Source of the DNA: Celoporthe dispersa
Taxonomy: Eukaryota; Ascomycota; Sordariomycetes; Diaporthales; Cryphonectriaceae
Assembly: GCA_016584495.1 (NCBI GenBank)
Contig: WAID01000004.1
Coordinates: forward strand, 1,364,001 to 1,428,000
DNA: 64,000 bases
Direction of reading: 5' to 3'
Positions 1-11,555 of the stretch are shown one piece after another. Numbering within the stretch: position 1 is the stretch's first letter; every line of letters starts with the position of its first letter. Both the position numbers and the translations under genes were made by a program. The notes below the pieces were generated by a model. It was not told the DNA's origin. It was given only the letters and a program-made list of their open reading frames with translations, and did not search any database.

Positions 1-1622
1 CTGCGCGCGCACTACGTACGAATGTTCTTCGACACACCTCACGCAGCAGGATAGCCACTCGACCCGCATTCCAGGTACTGTAATTCACACCCCGCATAGA
101 TCCTTTTCGCTAGTAAGCCAAAGCCGGACATGCATTGCAGCGTGTTACACAGAAAGGAAAGGAGTGGGAAAAAATGGGCTGGAGAAGCCAGGTGCGGACG
201 GGCAGATTAGATGTCCGAAGACTTCGCGATTAAGCAGGTGTAGAGTCATTGACGTCATGAGTGGAAATTTCCAACGAGGTGCTGTTCTGTATGAGATGTG
301 GAATTGGGTAGCTATAGACAGCTTCTCTCGAATGGGGAATGGTATCAATGCGAGGGCAGAGCTGAGGTCTATGCGTTGTGTAAGTACTTGATGGTAAGAC
401 GACGAGATCAGCTCTTGTTGTCGCAATGACAGGATCCGGTTGCAGCAACACAACAGCAAATAGCCCAAGCGCCACAGTGATATGACCCAGGGACCTACCC
501 TCGGAACAGTCGCGGGTTCGCATCCGGCGTCCAACCAAGCATCACCCAGCGGACTTGCGCGGGGCCCACGTGAGGAATTATAGTCGGGGGGCACACTGGG
601 TCTGGGCTGCTTACCGTGGCTGAATGGTCGCACTCATGAGTTTGGTTCTCGATCGAGAGTCCCATGTCTCTTTGCATACGCGGACCGAGAGAACCCGATG
701 CGAGGGCTTGAGCCTCGATGAGACAGTCCCATGCATGCAGTGGGCCAACGCCGGTCCGGTACTTTGGTAACCTCCTTTGGACCCCACCATCCGAGCTCTG
801 TGGATCGATTGTGTCTGGTGGAGGGGGCACGAATGCAGAATGCAGTCAAGCAGAGAGCTCTGGTGCTAGACTCTAGCGCAACTCTTTCCATCGGGCCCAG
901 GTGTCCAGGAAGCCGGCAGAGAGGCGTTCTCAAGGTTGCGTCCCCCTCCTCTCTTTCCCCCTTTCATCACTTGCTTCTCGTGCGCCTCTCTCTCCCATCT
1001 CATATGCTGTATTACTCTGCACGAGCGGTTTAGTAAACTGTGTGGTATCAGGAGAATCGCCTAGGTCCTCTGCTTCATTCCCGCCGCCGATCGTGAGCCC
1101 GGCCTCCCAGGTCCGTTGCGGACCTGAGCTACCCGAGCCCGAGCCTCACAGTCGGGAGGTCTCACCACACCTAGGGATCGCACGAGCCGCCTGCAGGGTG
1201 CTGGTCCTTTTCCGAAAGTAGCATCGCCCGCGGTTTCTGAAGTACCCTGGATCCATGCAATGCGGCACGCCCTGGAGGGGTAGAGAAGAGGGGGGAGGGG
1301 GATCGTCCCTCTCGCAAAAGTCATGAGAAGTCGATGACGAGTGAAGCCCCGAGGGTGCCCCTTCCTTGTCCAGCCGAGGATGACATTAGTGACTGGAACA
1401 ATGTTGTGGCTAGATCGCCATCATGTTTGCGACTTCCCCCAATACCCACGCACTACACGCTCGCGCACATCAGCCGGGTGGCATTTTTGTGTCCTTCAAC
1501 AGTACATGATCATGTGTTCTCGAGCAACGCCTTGAATCTTTCCGAACTTTGAGGTTTCTATTGTTGCTATTCAGACGCAAGAAATTTGGATCCCCGGAGT
1601 ACACATCGTCCTGCCAGCAGCT
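1..1622. other. Intergenic, upstream of the CFA-synthase-like gene
   Basis: I recognise no gene on either strand. Open frames are short, overlap each other and have no family resemblance. CT-rich tracts around 940-1010 look like ordinary fungal promoter or leader sequence. A gene ending before the window could leave a 3' UTR here, but nothing marks one. Confidence 0.5.
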
Positions 1623-3214
1623 ATGTCGCTTCTACCAGGCTTCGTCAAGCGACCAGCCGGTCAATGGCTCGACTCGGCTCGCGGCGTGGTTGGAGGCATC
1701 ACCTGGGGCCCGAGCCTCAAGGCTGCCAAGTGGGCTGTCCATTCACTTTTCAGTAACGTCGAGGTTGGCACCCTCATAGTGCTGGACGAGGCCGATGGGA
1801 CAAGTCAGGTCTACGGTGGAAAATCGAGCGGCTCTAGGGTGCCTGGCAAGCCGGTCGGCGGCGGCGACAGTGTGGCCAGCGCTCTCCAGGTTGAGCTGGT
1901 CGTGAAGGAGAGCGCCTTCTGGATGCGCCTTGTCCTGTTCGCAGATATGGGCTTCGCCGAGTCTTACATGCTGGGCGAGGTGCAGTGTAACGACCTGACA
2001 GCCTTCTTCCAGGTATGAGTTCCATTTCGTGCGTCAGGGTGGTGTCCTACCTTGGCTAACAGCTTGTGACCTTCAGCTCTTCATCGCAAATCGAGAGCAG
2101 CTCGGCAACGGAACCACGGTCCTGTCCACCTTCTCCAGCTTAGCTTCGACGTTGGCGCGGAGGACCAATACCATGTCCAATGCCCTGCTCAACATCCAGG
2201 CCCACTACGATATCAGCAACGAGATGTTCGCAGCATTCCTCTCTCCCGACATGACATATTCCTGTCCCGTCTGGAAGCCCACTTGTCCAGATGCGCCGGA
2301 AGAGACGCTGGAAGAGGCGCAGATAAGAAAGCTGCAGAGGTTTATCGACGGCGCGCACATCAAGTCCACCGATCACGTCCTGGAAATCGGAACCGGTTGG
2401 GGCTCTTTCGCGATATTGGCCGTTCAGAAGACAGGTTGCCGGGTCACCAGCCTGACCCTGTCAAAGGAACAAAAAGTGCTTGCAGAAACAAGGATCGCCG
2501 AGGCCGGACTGAGCGACCAAATTGAAGTGCTCCTGATGGACTACCGAGCCTTGCCTGTGCCTCAACGACCGTACGACAAGATCGTCTCCATCGAGATGCT
2601 GGAGGCGGTAGGAAAGGAGTTCCTTGGCACTTATTTCGCGTGTGTCGATCAGCTGCTGAAGAAGGATGGCGGTATCGCAGTCTTCCAGTGCATCACAATG
2701 CCTGAAGGGCGCTATGAGGCGTACTCCAAGAGTGAAGAGTAAGCTGTGCTCCCCTCTTTGCTTGACCGTACCGGTGCTGACGCTCGCACAGTTTCATCAA
2801 CCATTACATCTTCCCCGGCGGTCATCTGCCATCCATCTCGCAATTAATCAACCACATCAGCACCGAATCAAAGGGCACCCTGATCGTCGAGCAAGTAGAG
2901 AACATCGGCGGTCACTACGCCAAGACATTGAGATTGTGGCGGGAGAGCTTCATGAGTAATTTCGAGGAGAAGATCAAGCCCGCCCTTATCGAGAAGCGTG
3001 GGCATATGACGGACGAGGAGGTTGCAGTCTTTCGGAGGAAGTGGGAGGTAAGCAAACACCTTGCTCTTGAGATGTACCTGTCCTCCGCTAACTCTAGCTG
3101 AAGTACTACTTCACGTACTGTGAAGCTGGCTTTCTTAGTAAGACCTTGGGGGACGTGATCATCACGGTTGGTCGAGAAGGCGCATTGGAGCTGATGGAGG
3201 GCATTCCAAAGTGA
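1623..3214 (+). CDS. Cyclopropane-fatty-acyl-phospholipid synthase-like SAM methyltransferase
   Basis: Predicted to transfer a methyl or methylene group from S-adenosylmethionine to the double bond of a membrane-lipid acyl chain. Four exons (1623..2012, 2077..2738, 2792..3047, 3098..3214) join in frame to 474 residues, with canonical GT..AG introns of 50-64 bp. An N-terminal domain of about 130 residues precedes the Rossmann methyltransferase core. The SAM-binding motif VLEIGTGWGS lies at about 231-240. Family hallmarks follow: SIEMLEAVG, the FPGG and GGHYAKTLRLW segments, and a C-terminal EAGFL. No membrane segment is evident, unlike the fungal sphingolipid C9-methyltransferases, which are the main alternative. 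It converges on REX4 with a 157-bp gap. Family call is secure; the exact lipid substrate is unknown. Confidence 0.9.
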
Positions 3215-3371
3215 TGATGCCTGAGCGGTGCGCATACCGAGTCGAGCAGTCGAGCCCATGCAATACGTAATCATGAGCTTCTCGTTCTGTCCGAGCACAC
3301 CCGTTTCGTTGGGACAATAGAGAAGACCACAGTTTAGAGTAGACGGAGCCAGACTCCTTAGAACGACATTC

Positions 3372-4379
3372 TTAATTCCGCCGCTTCTTTTTCGTCTTCT
3401 TCTGCCTTGGCTTGACCGCCTTGTGTTGCGATGTCCTCGGGACGGGCTCGGGGTACCGATTGGCGTGTTCGACATCGAAAGCAGGCTTGTGCTTTCTAAA
3501 AAGCAGCATTGCGACCCTAGCGTCCTCCAAACTTGAGTGCTGGCCTGTCTGGATCTCGACACCTAGGATCTCCCTCGCGAGAACCCTCAAAGCAGGCTTC
3601 GGACCGTGACCGTACTTCTTGAAACCCGAGAACTTGGCTGTATCGCGAATATCCTTTCTCGGGTGGTCCAACATGAGAACGTCCAAGTCGTGGCGAATGT
3701 CATGACCAACAACGATCCGCTCGTGCAGAAGCTCTGCGACCTGCACCTGGACCTCTTCAAAATCCCTAGCCATAGCCATGTGCTTGGGTGCAATGCCGCT
3801 GATCCTAGTCCTCCAGTCGGTCACACGCTCCTTGGGGCGGACGTAGGAATCATAGACCTGGCGCCCATGAAAGTCGGCAATGCTAACCCTAGCCAGCGCG
3901 TGCTCGTAGCCTCCTTCCCCTACACCGACCATCTCGCAGTCGATAGCGATATACTTGCCGAGCTGGACATCGCTGGCGAGTCCTTCGTTGGGCCGCACCG
4001 CTGTGGCTGTGAGCATAGAGCTGTCCTTGGTACCCAGGCCATAAGCCTCCGAGAGTGTTTCTGGTGAGAGGTCGTGGTCTTCTGCCCATAGCGCTAGGGA
4101 TGCGGATATGCCAGGCTTGCTGGTCTGAGACTGCACGGCGCCCATGGATGATTTTTGTGCCGTCTTTGGCTTCCTCGCCTGGGGAACCTGCACAGCTGGG
4201 TCTCGCGAAAGGTGATTGGGGCCGACTCTTGATTTCTTTCTGGGACCAGAGGTCATTTGAGCTGACCCATTACCATGGCCGCCGTCGTCTGATTTCCTCT
4301 TTTGCCCCCGAGTCTTGTTCGATTCCTCCTGAATCTTGACCTGCAATTTCTTCCAGTTTGAAGAGAGTTCCGGGGCCAT
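3372..4379 (-). CDS. REX4: RNA exonuclease 4 (DEDDh 3'-5' exonuclease)
   Basis: Intronless, 335 residues. Homologues of yeast Rex4 are nuclear 3'-5' exoribonucleases tied to pre-rRNA (ITS1) processing. A basic, low-complexity N-terminus of about 140 residues is followed by the exonuclease fold. ExoI motif AIDCEM carries metal ligands D147 and E149. The ExoII region contains VVGHDIRHDLDVL, and ExoIII is HSSLEDARVAMLLF with the general-base His and the final Asp. The protein ends in a very basic tail rich in Lys/Arg, a likely nucleolar signal. Length is slightly above that of yeast Rex4 (about 289). It diverges from ESA1, with 411 bp between the start codons. The first ATG follows an ordinary leader and there is no better upstream start. 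Confidence 0.93.
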   Translation of the reverse strand: MAPELSSNWKKLQVKIQEESNKTRGQKRKSDDGGHGNGSAQMTSGPRKKSRVGPNHLSRDPAVQVPQARKPKTAQKSSMGAVQSQTSKPGISASLALWAEDHDLSPETLSEAYGLGTKDSSMLTATAVRPNEGLASDVQLGKYIAIDCEMVGVGEGGYEHALARVSIADFHGRQVYDSYVRPKERVTDWRTRISGIAPKHMAMARDFEEVQVQVAELLHERIVVGHDIRHDLDVLMLDHPRKDIRDTAKFSGFKKYGHGPKPALRVLAREILGVEIQTGQHSSLEDARVAMLLFRKHKPAFDVEHANRYPEPVPRTSQHKAVKPRQKKTKKKRRN

Positions 4380-4790
4380 GACAGTCCTTTACTGAGACTG
4401 GAAGCGGGGAAGAAGCGAGATGGTGCGATCCCAGATCATGCCGGGCACTGGGGCATCACTTGTACGAGGCCTGTGGAGGCTGTGGGTGAGCCAATCGAAA
4501 TAATATTATGTAGAAAGAGGAGCTAGAGTCTGGACTCTTCAAAACTGTGAGAGAGCGAGAGAGAGAAAGAGGGGATCCATTGGCGGCGTTATAGGGCAGG
4601 CAAGAGGCAAGAACTGAAGGGAGATACGCTAAGATAAGATAAGCCAACCGGTTCAAAAGGTCGCGGTCGCGGCGGCGAACATCTTCGGGACTAGCCGAGC
4701 ATTCTTTCCAGTGGTCCTCAAAAAGGCCTACAACGCTCTGCAGTGCGCAACCAAGCCATCAACCATCAACACCACGTCGATATTTTCATC
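4380..4790. promoter_or_regulatory. Divergent REX4-ESA1 promoter region
   Basis: This 411-bp spacer between two divergent start codons must hold both promoters. It includes a GA-rich stretch at about 4550-4572. I see no clear TATA box and no binding site that I can name. Confidence 0.5.
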
Positions 4791-6286
4791 ATGAGCCCAG
4801 GCGCGATCGGCGGAGAGCCGTCTGTGGGAGGCGATGGAACCCGCAGAAAAGGGCAAGGCGACGGCCGACACGATCATCATCGGGTGCATTGCCATGGTCG
4901 AGAAGGAAGGGCAGCCCCGCCGAGCCGAGATCCTGGGCATCAAGGACACCAAGAGCGGACGACAGTACTACTGCAATTTTGACAACTTCAACAAGCGGCT
5001 GGACGAGTGGGTGCCCCTCTCGAGAATCGACTTTGAACACGACGTCGAGTGGCCGAATCCCGACAAGGACAAGCCCAAGGATGGCAAGACGAAGAAGGGG
5101 GCCACAGCCCCTGCGAAGAAGAGCGTTCCCGGCAAGAAACAACAGAAGCGGCCTACGAACAAGCGAGAGCAGTCAATAACGTCCGAGGCGCAAACACCGC
5201 ACCCCTGGACCGAGTTCGTTGAGTCACAAACACAAAAAGGCACACCTACAGGGGGATGAAGTCGCCACGCCTGGCCCAGATGGTGGCGCGCCCACGCCCG
5301 CGGCTGGAGACGAGATGGACGTGGACGGTGACGAGACGCCGAAGGCGGGCAGCTTCAGCAGGGAGCAGGAGATTGAGAAGCTGCGCACGTCAGGCTCCAT
5401 GACACAAAACCCTGCCGAGATTGCCCGGATCAGGAACATCTCGACGGTCCAATTTGGCAGGTTCGACCTTTTTCCTTGGTATTTCTCGCCATATCCGGAA
5501 GAGTTCGGTCAGGAAGATGTGGTCTACATTTGCGAGTTCTGCCTGAGCTACTACGGCAACCTGAAGAGCTTCACGCGACATCGCCACAAGTGCACACTGC
5601 AGCACCCGCCTGGCAACGAAATCTACCGAGACGACCACATCTCATTCTATGAGATCGACGGGCGGAGACAGCGAACCTGGTGCCGCAACCTCTGTCTGCT
5701 TTCGAAGATGTTCCTCGACCACAAGACGCTCTACTACGACGTAGATCCCTTCCTGTTTTATGTCATGACCTGTCGCGACGACAAGGGATGCCACCTTCTG
5801 GGCTACTTCTCGAAGGAGAAAGAGAGTGCAGACAATTACAACGTCGCCTGTATCCTGACGCTGCCTCAGTACCAGCGAAAAGGCTACGGTCGGCTGCTGA
5901 TCCAGTTCTCGTACGAGCTGTCCAAGATCGAGGGCAAGCTGGGGTCGCCCGAGAAGCCCCTGTCTGACCTGGGTCTCCTCAGCTACCGTCAGTACTGGAT
6001 CGAGAACATTGTGGACATGCTGCTAGAGTACCACGAAAAGGACGAGAGGTGCAGCCTTGACCAGATTGCTACGTCGTTGGCCATGACGAACCAGGACGTC
6101 GAGCACACCCTCCAGGCGTACAAGATGCAGATCTATCACAGGTCCGAGCACAAGATTATCATCCCCAACAGCCAGATCGAGGCGCACGAGAAGAGGAAGA
6201 AGAAGATCTCGCGCAGTATCGACCCAGAGCGGATCCAGTGGAAGCCGCCTGTGTTTACTGCTTCCAACAGAACGTGGGGATGGTAA
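4791..6286 (+). CDS. ESA1: MYST-family histone acetyltransferase ESA1 (two apparent 1-nt frameshifts)
   Basis: Catalytic subunit of NuA4, acetylating histone H4 and H2A in the nucleus. A Tudor-knot chromo-barrel (CNFDNFNKRLDEWVP) comes first, then an acidic linker, the C2HC zinc finger (CEFCLSYYGNLKSFTRHRHKC, split by a basic run), the catalytic Cys in YNVACILTLP, the acetyl-CoA loop QYQRKGYGRLL, and SDLGLLSYRQYW with the family's conserved tail ending RTWGW. The reading frame must change twice: once in the A4/G3 run at 4847-4853 and once in the G5 run at 5251-5255. Each is restored by removing one base, giving about 497 residues. Starting at 4834 avoids the first shift but loses an N-terminus (MSPG...) that resembles Neurospora ESA1 as I recall it. 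No plausible intron explains the second shift, so assembly error is likely. Confidence 0.92.
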
Positions 6287-6660
6287 AGATGAGAGAGGGT
6301 TGGCAGTACAGAGCTCGTGGTCGAGTCAGAATCTGAACCTATCAAAGTGTATATTTAGAAGAGATACCCCCATTTTATGAGCAATGAAACGTGTATGAGG
6401 AGTCATGTGTCTTGCCGGCGATGTTTGTTTAAGCTCAGGCGAATAATTCCGCGATGGGGTGAGACCGCTAGACCGAGGGGTCCGATTCCTAAGCACGGCG
6501 CCCGTACTGTACCGACCGGTCGATATCGGCAACCCCCGCTTCCGGCACCGGTGACCCTTTGTCGCTCCATCAAAGCCGCCGCCGGAGTCCTCAACTGCGC
6601 TTCCTCCTTCCTTGTCTCATCAATACCTAGAAAAAACTGAGGGGACGGCTGCGTTCATCG
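6287..6660. other. ESA1-aminotransferase spacer
   Basis: This 374-bp spacer between tandem genes holds the ESA1 3' UTR and the aminotransferase promoter. I see nothing else in it. Confidence 0.5.
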
Positions 6661-8235
6661 ATGCAACTCCCCAGGATCTACCCTCGTCGTCTTTCCCTCA
6701 ATAGCAGCAACACTATCTCAAGATCTTTCTTCCCCTTTGGTTCTGTTCGAGGTTTCTCCACCGCGACAACGATGACGCCTGTAGAGCCCGTACCAGGCAA
6801 GGAGGAGGAGCAGAAGAAGCTCATCAACCTCCTCCGCGGCTGGCCGTCCCCTCACGTATTACCAGCAGAGCTTCTCAAGAACGCTTCCAGCAAAGTCTTG
6901 TCCGACCCCGACATCTTCGTGCCTAGTCTCCAGTACGGCCCGGACCCAGGCTACCAGCCGCTCAGAGAAGAGCTGGCCCGCTTCCTGAGCAGCTACTATG
7001 ACACCGAGCCCGACGCAGAGAGGCTCTGCATCACGGGCGGGGCGAGCCAGAGCATGGCGTGCCTGCTGCAGTCGTACACGGAGCCCGTGTACACCAAGGC
7101 CGTCTGGGCCGTGGCGCCTTGCTATTACCTGGCCTGTCCGATCTTTGAGGACTCGGGGTTCAAGGACAGGCTGCGGGCCGTCCCTGAGGACAGCGAGGGT
7201 GTAGACTTGGAATTTCTGGAGAAGGGTCTCCGGTCGTTTCAGGAAAAGCTGGACCCGGACGAGAGGCCTGTCTACAAGGACCCCAACCTGAGGAAGGTCT
7301 ATCGGCATATCATCTACGTCGTTCCATCCTCCGCCAACCCAAGCGGCAAGACGATGACCCTGCGGCGGAGGGAAGGCCTAGTCCGCCTCGCCCGCCAGTA
7401 CGACTGCCTCGTCATCTGCGATGACGTATATGACTTTCTCCAGTGGCCCGTCTCCATCGTCGCCCCGCCGTCCTGCTCCTCCTCCTCCTCCTCTACTCCT
7501 GTCCCTCTCCCCAGGACCAAACCCCTCCCACGCCTGGCCGACATCGACCGCGCCCTCGGCCCCAGCAAGCACGACACCGCCCGCCCAGACGGCCGCTGGT
7601 TCGGCCACGCCATCAGCAACGGCTCCTTCTCCAAGATCGTGGCCCCAGGAGTCCGCACCGGCTGGGTAGAAGGCACGCGAGATTTTGCCCTGGGAGCGGC
7701 GCAGACGGGCTCGACCAAGTCGGGCGGCGCCCCCTCGCAGCTGTCTGCCGCGCTGGTCTGCGAGGTGATGCGGCGCGGGGACCTGGCGCGGCATATTGAT
7801 GGGGTTTGTCGGCCCGGACTGCAGAGGCGCCATGGGCTCTTGATGAGGGCTGTGCATGAGAGGCTGGACAGGTTTGGTATTGAGGTCTTGGATGGAAATA
7901 TCGGGGGCGATGGGGGCTCCGCCACGTATGGCGGGTATTTCGTCTGGATCACATTTCCCCGGGGTCCGGCTGCCAAGGAGATTGCGGAGCGGGCGATGCG
8001 GGAGGAGAATGTGATTGTGCCTGCGGGGAGCATGTTTGAGGTCAAGGGGGACGAGGAGACGGTGAGGTTTGAGAACAGCATCAGGCTGTGCTTCTCGTGG
8101 GAGGATGAGGAGGATCTAGTGGAGGGTGTTGCGAGGCTTGGACGGGTCGTCGAGTCGCTGTGGGACGGGAGACCGGACGGGGCATCTCAGGAAGAGGGCG
8201 TAGGTGGGAAGAAGAGGTTGGATGCTTTCTTTTGA
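6661..8235 (+). CDS. PLP-dependent class I/II aminotransferase, probably mitochondrial
   Basis: Intronless, 524 residues. It resembles the 2-aminoadipate/valine-type fold-type I aminotransferases found widely in fungi (compare yeast YER152C). An N-terminal Arg/Ser-rich leader (about residues 1-37, ending RGFSTATTM) looks like a mitochondrial presequence; a second Met at about 38 could give a cytosolic form. Signature elements are the ITGGASQSMA cofactor loop, the VPSSANPSG substrate segment, ICDDVYDFLQW with the Asp that contacts the pyridine nitrogen, and NGSFSKIVAPG with the Schiff-base Lys at about 325. A Ser/Pro-rich insertion at about 275-290 (poly-Ser from tcc repeats) is low-complexity and not conserved in the family. 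It converges on the FAD monooxygenase with a 107-bp gap. The amino-acid substrate cannot be read from sequence. Confidence 0.88.
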   Translation: MQLPRIYPRRLSLNSSNTISRSFFPFGSVRGFSTATTMTPVEPVPGKEEEQKKLINLLRGWPSPHVLPAELLKNASSKVLSDPDIFVPSLQYGPDPGYQPLREELARFLSSYYDTEPDAERLCITGGASQSMACLLQSYTEPVYTKAVWAVAPCYYLACPIFEDSGFKDRLRAVPEDSEGVDLEFLEKGLRSFQEKLDPDERPVYKDPNLRKVYRHIIYVVPSSANPSGKTMTLRRREGLVRLARQYDCLVICDDVYDFLQWPVSIVAPPSCSSSSSSTPVPLPRTKPLPRLADIDRALGPSKHDTARPDGRWFGHAISNGSFSKIVAPGVRTGWVEGTRDFALGAAQTGSTKSGGAPSQLSAALVCEVMRRGDLARHIDGVCRPGLQRRHGLLMRAVHERLDRFGIEVLDGNIGGDGGSATYGGYFVWITFPRGPAAKEIAERAMREENVIVPAGSMFEVKGDEETVRFENSIRLCFSWEDEEDLVEGVARLGRVVESLWDGRPDGASQEEGVGGKKRLDAFF

Positions 8236-8342
8236 TACACATGTGTGCTTATTAAGATAGGTGTAGCAGAAGCAAAAGATAAATAAAGAAGCGGCGATGA
8301 TTCTCCTCTCCATTCCCACTCTTGACCCATCCCATCTCACCT

Positions 8343-10123
8343 TTACAGCTCCTTCAGCAACTCATCAAAGCTGTCAAGATACCCAATGTTCTCAACGTAA
8401 CCATCAGGACGAACATAGACATAACCAGGCTTCTCAGCAAAGCCATAGCGCTTATGAATCATCGCGTCTACGGCCACCTTCTTGTCGATGACGTGGACCT
8501 TTTCCTCGATCACCCCGTTCTTCTCCTTCTTCGCAGAGAGAAACCTCGCCTTGGCCTCTTCGACGGCCTCCTCATCACCATCTCCAGTCGAGAACAGGAG
8601 CAGGTGGTGCCCAGGACCCCTGAGCAGGTTCTGGAGGTACGAAACCTTCTCCTCCTGCTCCTCCCCCACCGTCCTGATCCTGCCATCCGGTGCCCGATAC
8701 CCGCCTAGCACAGGCCCCTCGAAGCCAGCAGCGGTGTGCACGATGGAGCTGCGGCGGTACATGACCCTCAGCTCGGAGAAGTAGCTGAATATCTTCATGC
8801 TGGCCTCGGGCGTGCCAACCAGGGATGGCAGCGCGTGCGGCAGGAGGGTGTTGCGCATGAACTTCATCTGAGGGTCGAGTGTGGTCATGAAGTTGAAGAG
8901 CTGGTCTGTTTCCTTCAGGAGGTGTTGTCCGATGGGCCAACGCTCCTCGTGGTACGTGTCGAGGAAAGCGTCGGGCTTGTCGCCTCTGAGGACGGCCGCG
9001 AGCTTCCAGCCTAGGTTGACGCTGTCCTGGATGCCAGTATTCATCCCCTGGCCACCGATGGGACTGTAGGAGAAATATCTTAGTGTTCATTACCCAGGCC
9101 CGAACAGGGGGGTTCTCTCTTGACGCACCTGTGAATGTGGGCAGCGTCGCCTGCGACGAACAGCCTACCATCACGATACTTTGTCACGCAGCGGTGATGC
9201 AGGTGGAAACGGGCCAGCCAGTGTGGGTCATGAAGCTTTGGCTGCGCTGTGTCCTCTGGGAGCATGGTGACGATGTAGTCTTGGAAATCTTTCAGCGTTG
9301 GATCCGCGTCCGAGGCCAATTCCTTGGGGCGTGAGGCGACGAAGCGAGCCATGCCGTCCTTCAGGGGCAACAGCATCATCATGCCGTCGCCGAGGAAGAC
9401 GTGGGCTTTGCCTTGGCCCTCGGGCCAGTCGTACTTGGTGTCGGTCAGGATGAACTCTTGTGCGTAGGCGTCTCCGACGAACTCGGCGTCCATACTGTGC
9501 CGGACGATGCTGTGAGCGCCATCACATCCGACCTGGACGAGGAGGGGTTTGTTAGCTGAAGATTATCCTGACGAGCTTTAGATTGGGATTAGGCAGGAAG
9601 ACATGAGTGTAAAAAAGAAAAAAAACCCTACAATATATCTGGCGCGGACAGACTCCTCCGACCCATCCTGCTTGACAAGAACAGCAGTCGCCCCCTCCGC
9701 ATCCTGCACAATGCTCTTCACCGTAACCGGGCGCTCGATGACCACGCCTTGCTCGGCCAGGCGCCGCTCAAACCAGGCCTCGCTGTCCACCTGCGAGATG
9801 CTGAAGACTCCTGGGTACCTCGTGTCGGGCTGCGCCTTGCTCATGGCCCCGAGGCCGCCATCAAAGCCACTGAAGCGCTTCTTGTCGACCCAGAAGGCGT
9901 TGCCCGCGATGCGTGTCGCTTCGTTCATCAGCTCCTGGATGGAATCGCCGTACCTAGTCAGCACCTCGAGGGTGCGCGAGTGTACGCCTAGGGCACGGGA
10001 CTTGTCGGAGCGTAGGGAGTCTTTCTCGAGGAGGCGGAAGCGAACGCCCTGGATGGACAGCTCCATGGCGAGGGTTAGGCCGATTGGGCCGGCGCCGACG
10101 ATGAGCACATCAGCAGTTGACAT
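8343..10123 (-). CDS. FAD-dependent aromatic-type monooxygenase
   Basis: Group A flavoprotein hydroxylase (FAD_binding_3 type), predicted to hydroxylate an aromatic or polyketide-like substrate using NAD(P)H and oxygen. Exons 9632..10123, 9129..9532 and 8343..9063 give 538 residues. The dinucleotide-binding motif is VGAGPIGLTLAMEL at about 9-22. The DG motif (GCDGAHSIVRHSM) directly follows intron 1, and GDAAHIHSPIGGQGMNTGIQ, which binds the FAD ribityl and phosphate, is split by intron 2. The C-terminal domain, ending near YVYVRPDGYV, is the thioredoxin-like region seen in phenol 2-monooxygenase and MhpA relatives. All splice sites are GT..AG and the frame is unbroken. No other pathway genes adjoin it, so substrate and role are open. 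Confidence 0.9.
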
Positions 10124-11555
10124 AGTGGTCTTAGTCTAATCGAGATGTCTAATTGCAATGTCTCCTACGAGGTGAGTGATCTGGTATGTGCTGTCTGTTC
10201 CGATGATGGTTGTGGTGATGCTCTCTGACTAGGACATGCCTCCTCCATCCGACCTGGGGGAACCTCTCCCATTATATCCTCCTCCATGGTATATTACAAC
10301 AGGGTAAGGCATATGGCCATCTCCATCGTGGAGCACACAAAAAAATCATCGTGATGAGGAGGCTCGTACGAGGTCGGGGGCGACAAGCTGCGAGAGCCGA
10401 GCGAGTATGTGTGAGCCTCCTCCTCAAGCGGCACAGACAACAAGTCATGAGACCCCTACCATGGCGTAACAAGAAACATTATTCGGAGCCTGCCACTCAT
10501 TTTATGCACAACTAGCACAACAGCTTGGATGGGAGGAGACGGTACAGTAGCCACACACACACACACACACGCACACACACACCGGATTGTCCATGGAGCG
10601 CTACCTCAAACGGCTGCTAATCCTAGCCGACCATCCATCTCCCCCTCCCCCTTCCCCATACTGCTTATAGTGATGTAGTATATGCAGTGGTTAGCCTGTG
10701 GTGGCTTTTAAGAGAGAAGCCGGCACGCGAATCACCGGCTCGGGCCTTCGCATAAGGCTCGGGCTCGGTGTGTCTTGCATTTCGTCCGGCTTACTAGTAC
10801 ATGAGCAGATCGCAGCAAAAAAGTCGCGAGGCAAGCCGGCTCGACGTCTGGTCACAGCTTGCACCACTGGCGTCTTCTTGTCTTGGGAGAGGTGAGTGCT
10901 AATGACGTGGGTTGTCGAGTCGGTGTTTAGAAGTGTGGCTTTTTTATTTTTTATTTTTATTATTATTAATTTTTTTTTCTGTAGTCTCGCCGACGTACTC
11001 AAGCTAGTACAGTAAGTATTATAAGATATTCTGTACTATGCCTTGTACGTATTCTTTTTTCCCCCTTTTTTTCAGTCTTGGTTCTTCTCCCCAAGCGCCT
11101 AGCTCAAACATTCGAGATCACCAAGATTACTCAAGTAGACACAACAACCACTGCTATTTTTAGCCTCTACAGTACATGAAGAGCGACCACTCAAATCGAC
11201 GTACAAGGTGGTATAGAGGACCGAGCTCTGGTATCTATCTACTCGTGAAGGCCATACCTGAGGCGCGAGAAGCTTGGTTTTCTTGTGGGCTGTTGCCGGG
11301 CCCGAAGTTATATTCAATGAGCAGAGGTGTATCCCCTTCTCAATATGTCGGTATGTACAATTGACGCTTGCATATGATGAGCGTCTCGTCCTGCTCAGGC
11401 TGGTTCTCAGAGGCCCTGGCAGTGTTTCCTCGCTGGCGGGTCCTTTCTTCAAGAGCTCATGTCTCGCCTCTTCCCTTCCTCCTCCTTCTCCCCTTCTCCC
11501 CTCGAGAACATCAAGGGGTCTGTCTCGACATCCCACGCTCGCACCACGAAGTCGT
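10124..11555. other. Intergenic, low gene content
   Basis: This holds the monooxygenase promoter, a dinucleotide repeat and the 3' flank of the small Cys-rich gene. AT-rich homopolymer stretches lie at about 10938-10980 and 11048-11070. I recognise no gene. Confidence 0.5.
10552..10582. repeat. (CA)n microsatellite
   Basis: About 31 bp of CA dinucleotide with one interruption (a g near position 10571). It lies about 430 bp upstream of the monooxygenase start codon. Confidence 0.9.

Noticed and set aside
456..530. tRNA-like A-box (tagcccaagcg) and B-box (gggttcgcatcc) pair
   Set aside because: The T-stem pairs only partly, and the acceptor and D stems do not form; chance matches.
6661..10123. 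Secondary-metabolite cluster (aminotransferase plus FAD monooxygenase, with TauD, APH, FSH1 and a Zn2Cys6 factor further on)
   Set aside because: No polyketide synthase, NRPS, terpene or DMAT core enzyme, and the genes are interleaved with housekeeping genes.
11099..11555. Literal continuation of the Cys-rich gene's frame to a 227-residue protein
   Set aside because: The composition loses the GGP period and becomes random; a one-base correction gives a natural end at 11556.
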